From Lentzea albida (GTDB taxonomy: Bacteria > Actinomycetota > Actinomycetes > Mycobacteriales > Pseudonocardiaceae), in the NCBI RefSeq assembly GCF_900111005.1, contig NZ_FOFV01000030.1, positions 1-63,362 on the forward strand: 63,362 nt of DNA, in the 5' to 3' direction. Positions 60,540-63,362 of the stretch are shown here, piece after piece. The notes below the pieces were generated by a model. The model did no database searches. It saw nothing but the letters and a program-made list of their open reading frames with translations, and was not told the origin of the DNA. A program made the position numbers and the translations under genes. The first letter of the stretch is position 1, and each line of letters opens with the position of its first letter.

Positions 60540-60613
60540 ACGAGACGTATCGTCTCGTTGGTGGGGGAGCTTGCCCGAGTAGCGGGTGTCTGTCAAGACG
60601 AGACGTCTCGTCT
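60540..60613. promoter_or_regulatory. Two palindromic operators between the SDR and TetR genes
   Basis: Site 1, ACGAGACG-TAT-CGTCTCGT (60540-60558), lies 27 bases before the SDR start. Site 2, AGACGAGACGTCTCGTCT (60596-60613), lies 23 bases before the TetR start. They share ACGAGACG half-sites and their centres are about 55 bases apart. Confidence 0.78.
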
Positions 60614-60635
60614 CGCCGTTTGGTAGGTTCAGGTC

Positions 60636-61232
60636 GTGTCCACGGCCCCAGACCCCACCAGGCGCAACGACGCCGTCCGGCGAGCCATCCTCACCGCCGC
60701 CATAGACCAGGTAGGAGAGGTGGGGTACGCGAAACTCACCATCGAGCGCATCGCCAAGTCGGCGGGCGTCGGCAAACAGACCATCTACCGCTGGTGGCCC
60801 TCCAAGGGCGCGCTCTTCTTCGACGCGTTCCTCGACCTCGCGGGCGACGGCGAGGCAGCGGCCCTCCCGGACACCGGCGACCTGGCGGCAGACCTCAAGC
60901 TCGTGTTGGGGGCCACCGTCGACGAGCTGAACGACGACCGCCTCGACCAGGCGATGCGCGCCCTCAACACCGAGATCGTGCTGGACCCGGCCCTCGCCGC
61001 CGACTACGCCACCCGCCTCGACAACCCGATGCGCGAGCTCAAGAAGGCCCGCCTGCGGTCGGCCCAGCAGGCGGGGCAGATCGGCGAGGACGTGGACCTG
61101 GAGGTGGCGATCGACCTGATCTGGGGACCGATCCTCAACCGGTGGTTGCAGCGGACGGCGCCGCTGACCAGGGAGTACGCGGAGCAGGTGGTGGAGACGG
61201 CGCTGCGGGGGCTGCTGCCGCGCGAGCGGTAG
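60636..61232 (+). CDS. TetR family transcriptional regulator
   Basis: A 198-residue regulator. The helix-turn-helix is LTIERIAKSAGVGKQTIYRW (about residues 34-53), followed by a TetR_C_11-like ligand domain. The GTG at 60636 follows a TAGGTT -10-like element by only six bases, so the transcript may be leaderless. It probably represses itself and the divergent SDR gene through the paired operators. The 172 bases after it show no gene or clear hairpin. Confidence 0.9.
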   Translation: MSTAPDPTRRNDAVRRAILTAAIDQVGEVGYAKLTIERIAKSAGVGKQTIYRWWPSKGALFFDAFLDLAGDGEAAALPDTGDLAADLKLVLGATVDELNDDRLDQAMRALNTEIVLDPALAADYATRLDNPMRELKKARLRSAQQAGQIGEDVDLEVAIDLIWGPILNRWLQRTAPLTREYAEQVVETALRGLLPRER

Positions 61233-61404
61233 CGCGCGAGCGGAGCGGAGCGGTAGGTCGCGGCCGCGCCGCAGGTCTTGGGCGATGGCGGCAGCTCGCA
61301 CCTACCTGCCGGCTACCCACCCGCCAGCGGCCCACCGCGGCGGATGCCGAGCGTGCCGTCCCCCGACCTCTGCCGAAGCCACCCCGCGGCTCGCCCCGGC
61401 CTGA

Positions 61405-63362
61405 TCAGGTCTGTGCGAGGTCCGTGAAGCGGCTGTAGTGCAGCTGGTGCGCCACCGTGATGGTGGCGGTCGGGCCGGCGCGGTGCTTCGCGATGATCAG
61501 GTCGGCCTCGCCCGCGCGGGGGTCGTCGCGCTCCCAGGCGTCCGGGCGGTTGATCAGGATGACCATGTCGGCGTCCTGCTCGAGGGAGCCGGACTCGCGG
61601 AGGTCGGAGAGCATCGGGCGCTTGTCGGTTCGCTGTTCGGGGCCTCGGTTGAGCTGCGAGATCGCGATGACCGGGACTTCGAGTTCCTTGGCGATCAGCT
61701 TCAGCGATCGGGAGAACTCCGAGACCTCCTGCTGGCGGGACTCGGTCTTCTTGCCCGACGACATCAGCTGCAGGTAGTCGACGACGACGAGCTTGAGGTC
61801 GTGGCGCTGCTTGAGGCGCCGGGCCTTGGCCCTGATCTCCATCATCGTGAGGTTCGGGCTGTCGTCGACGAAGAGGGGGGCCTCGCTGATCTCGCTCATG
61901 CGGCGGGCCAGGCGGGTCCAGTCGTCGTCGCTCATCGTGCCGCCTCGCATGTCGCCGAGGCGGATGCGGGCCTCTGCGGAGAGCATGCGCATGACGATCT
62001 CGGTGCGGCTCATCTCCAGGCTGAAGATGGCGCTGGTCAGGCCGTGTTTGACGGAGCACGACCTGGCGAAGTCGAGGCCCAGCGTCGAGTTGTGGGTCGG
62101 GATCATCGTCTCGCCCGCGAGGTACAGGTGGTCGTGGTTGTCGACCTCCACGCACCTGACCGGCACGGACGCGACGGGGCGCACCGCGGTGATCTCCACC
62201 CGGTCGTGCTCGCCGAGGCTCGCGACGAGCTCGTCGACGTCGCGGCGCAGGCGGGCGAAGCGGCCGTCGATCTGGAGGGCGGCCAGCAGTTCGGCGCGCT
62301 GCTTGTAGGAGCCGCGCAGGTAGGCGGCGGGGATGTGCGGGTCGTCTGCCAGATCCAGGTCCTTGGCGACGCGCAGTTCGTCGTCGGTCAGTTCCAGGTC
62401 GCCGAGGCCCGAGAGGAACAGGCCCAGCTTGCGCGGGGACAGCGGCAGATCTGCGGCCGGGAGGTCCCAGGCTGCGGACATGCGCACGAACATGCGGCAC
62501 AGGCCGACCCGGTCGAACAGCTGCGCGGTCGTGCGGATCGCCCAGAAACCACCGGTCTCGCTGCACGACTCCGCCAGCCACTGGTGCTCGGCGTCGGCCA
62601 CGATCACGGTGCCGTCGGAGAACTCGACCTCGAAGCACGGGCGGCCCGTCATCACCTCGGTCGCGGCGACCACGCGGGTCGGGCGGCCGTCGGCGCCGAT
62701 CAGGAACTCGCCGACCCGCACCTCGCCCATCGTGGTCCAGCCGGACGGGGTGGGCAGCGGGGTGTCGAGGGCGAGCGCCTTGCCGACACCGGGGCGGGCG
62801 GCGACGATGATCATCTGACCGCCGTGCAGCCCGTTGGTCAGCGCGTCCAGGTCGGCGAAGCCCGTCGGGATGCCCTGGGAGATGCCGCCTCGCGACGCGA
62901 TGGCGTCGATCTCGTCCATCGTCGGCTGGAGCAGGTCCTCGAGGGCGACGTAGTCCTCGGTCGTGCGGCGGTCGGTGACCTCGTAGATCGCGGCCTGCGC
63001 CCGGTCGACCACCTCGTCGACGTCCGCGCCCTCGGCGCCGTTGTACCCCAGCTGCACGATGCGCGTGCCGGCCTCCACCAGGCGGCGCAGCACCGCCTTC
63101 TCGGCAACGATCTCGGCGTAGTAACCGGCGTTCGCGGCCGTGGGGACCGTCGCGATCAACGTGTGCAGGTACGGCGCACCGCCCACGCGCATCAGCTCGC
63201 CGCGGCGTTCGAGCTCCGCGGAGATGGTGATCGGGTCGGCGGGCTCACCCCGGCCGTACAGGTCGAGGATGCAGTCGTAGATCGCCTGGTGCGCCGGGCG
63301 GTAGAAGTCGTTGGGCGCGAGGGCCTCGATGACGTCGGCGACCGCGTCCTTGGACAGCAGCA
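61405..63362 (-). CDS. dnaB: Replicative DNA helicase DnaB, interrupted by an intein (5' end outside window)
   Basis: The hexameric helicase that unwinds the replication fork. The reading frame continues past the window edge (FYRPAHQAIYDCILDLYGRG is visible near 63300), so the first codons are missing. The N-terminal domain ends near 63000. The RecA-like domain has Walker A GVGK split by an intein before ST, then LEMSRTEIVMRML, VVVDYLQLMS (Walker B), QLNRGPEQR and DLRESGSLEQDAD. Removing 62089-62778 leaves a continuous DnaB sequence. The gene ends with TGA at 61407-61405. Confidence 0.96.
   Translation of the reverse strand, partial: LLSKDAVADVIEALAPNDFYRPAHQAIYDCILDLYGRGEPADPITISAELERRGELMRVGGAPYLHTLIATVPTAANAGYYAEIVAEKAVLRRLVEAGTRIVQLGYNGAEGADVDEVVDRAQAAIYEVTDRRTTEDYVALEDLLQPTMDEIDAIASRGGISQGIPTGFADLDALTNGLHGGQMIIVAARPGVGKALALDTPLPTPSGWTTMGEVRVGEFLIGADGRPTRVVAATEVMTGRPCFEVEFSDGTVIVADAEHQWLAESCSETGGFWAIRTTAQLFDRVGLCRMFVRMSAAWDLPAADLPLSPRKLGLFLSGLGDLELTDDELRVAKDLDLADDPHIPAAYLRGSYKQRAELLAALQIDGRFARLRRDVDELVASLGEHDRVEITAVRPVASVPVRCVEVDNHDHLYLAGETMIPTHNSTLGLDFARSCSVKHGLTSAIFSLEMSRTEIVMRMLSAEARIRLGDMRGGTMSDDDWTRLARRMSEISEAPLFVDDSPNLTMMEIRAKARRLKQRHDLKLVVVDYLQLMSSGKKTESRQQEVSEFSRSLKLIAKELEVPVIAISQLNRGPEQRTDKRPMLSDLRESGSLEQDADMVILINRPDAWERDDPRAGEADLIIAKHRAGPTATITVAHQLHYSRFTDLAQT
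62089..62778 (-). other. Class 3-type mini-intein in dnaB
   Basis: A 230-residue in-frame insertion at GVGK/ST. It begins with Ala (ALALDTPLPTPSGWTTMGEV) and ends MIPTHN before Ser+1. It lacks the usual Cys1/Ser1 but has Trp in block B (ADAEHQW), Cys in block F (PVRCVEVDNHDHLYLAG) and Thr before HN in block G, the WCT set of class 3 inteins. The middle contains one LAGLIDADG-like remnant (IPAAYLRGSYKQRAELLAAL...DG), so the homing endonuclease is truncated and probably inactive. Confidence 0.88.

Overview
The window reads as origin-proximal chromosome of a high-GC, mycelial-type actinomycete, most likely of the order Pseudonocardiales (Lentzea/Saccharothrix/Actinosynnema-like). This is an inference from three things: GC-rich coding DNA, a gene order that closely matches the Mycobacterium tuberculosis gid-parA-parB-cwlM-trx-sigM-murJ-mutT4-pcnA block, and streptomycete-type features absent from mycobacteria (an XRE/DUF397 pair, a DasR-type operator, chaplin-like secreted repeats). 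No rRNA, tRNA, insertion sequence or CRISPR array was seen.

Region 1-18.5 kb is the conserved core: a cluster of parS centromere sites around rsmG-parA-parB; a Ddl-type ligase and an aminotransferase; a GNAT protein; the cell-wall regulator CwlM; trxB-trxA behind a SigR/SigH-type promoter; then a long minus-strand run: mutT, a DUF6049 protein, murJ, a pseudokinase, sigM and its anti-sigma factor. pcnA diverges from mutT. Together these handle segregation, peptidoglycan export control and redox/envelope stress. Region 18.5-24.4 kb (MFS, YqgE/AlgH, SdpI-like protein, leuS) also follows mycobacterial order (around Rv0037c-Rv0041). leuS is preceded by a nine-residue, leucine-rich leader peptide and two hairpins.

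Region 24.4-48 kb is more accessory: TetR/MmpL-type transporter with a shared operator, a secreted beta-propeller, a DUF2339 membrane protein, a complete ribose operon (rbsR-A-C-B-K), a beta-helix lipoprotein, ptsI with a DasR-type site over its start codon, an ECF sigma/CU044_5270-type/LysR/RidA operon, an XRE-DUF397 pair, threonine catabolism (tdh-kbl) and an SDR-DUF2867 protein. Region 47.5-51.6 kb holds a MacS-like sensor kinase, its NarL-type regulator, a DUF1707 protein and an active-looking diguanylate cyclase.

Region 52-60 kb holds the most unusual coding content. A 725-residue membrane-anchored beta-helix protein is followed by two secreted proteins. The second (1003 residues) carries thirteen tandem repeats of exactly 51 residues that resemble chaplin domains. 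A stand-alone degenerate GGDEF protein follows. The window ends with an SDR/TetR pair sharing two palindromic operators and with the 3' part of dnaB, interrupted in its Walker A motif by a 230-residue class 3-type mini-intein. No gene-free stretch exceeds about 250 bases.
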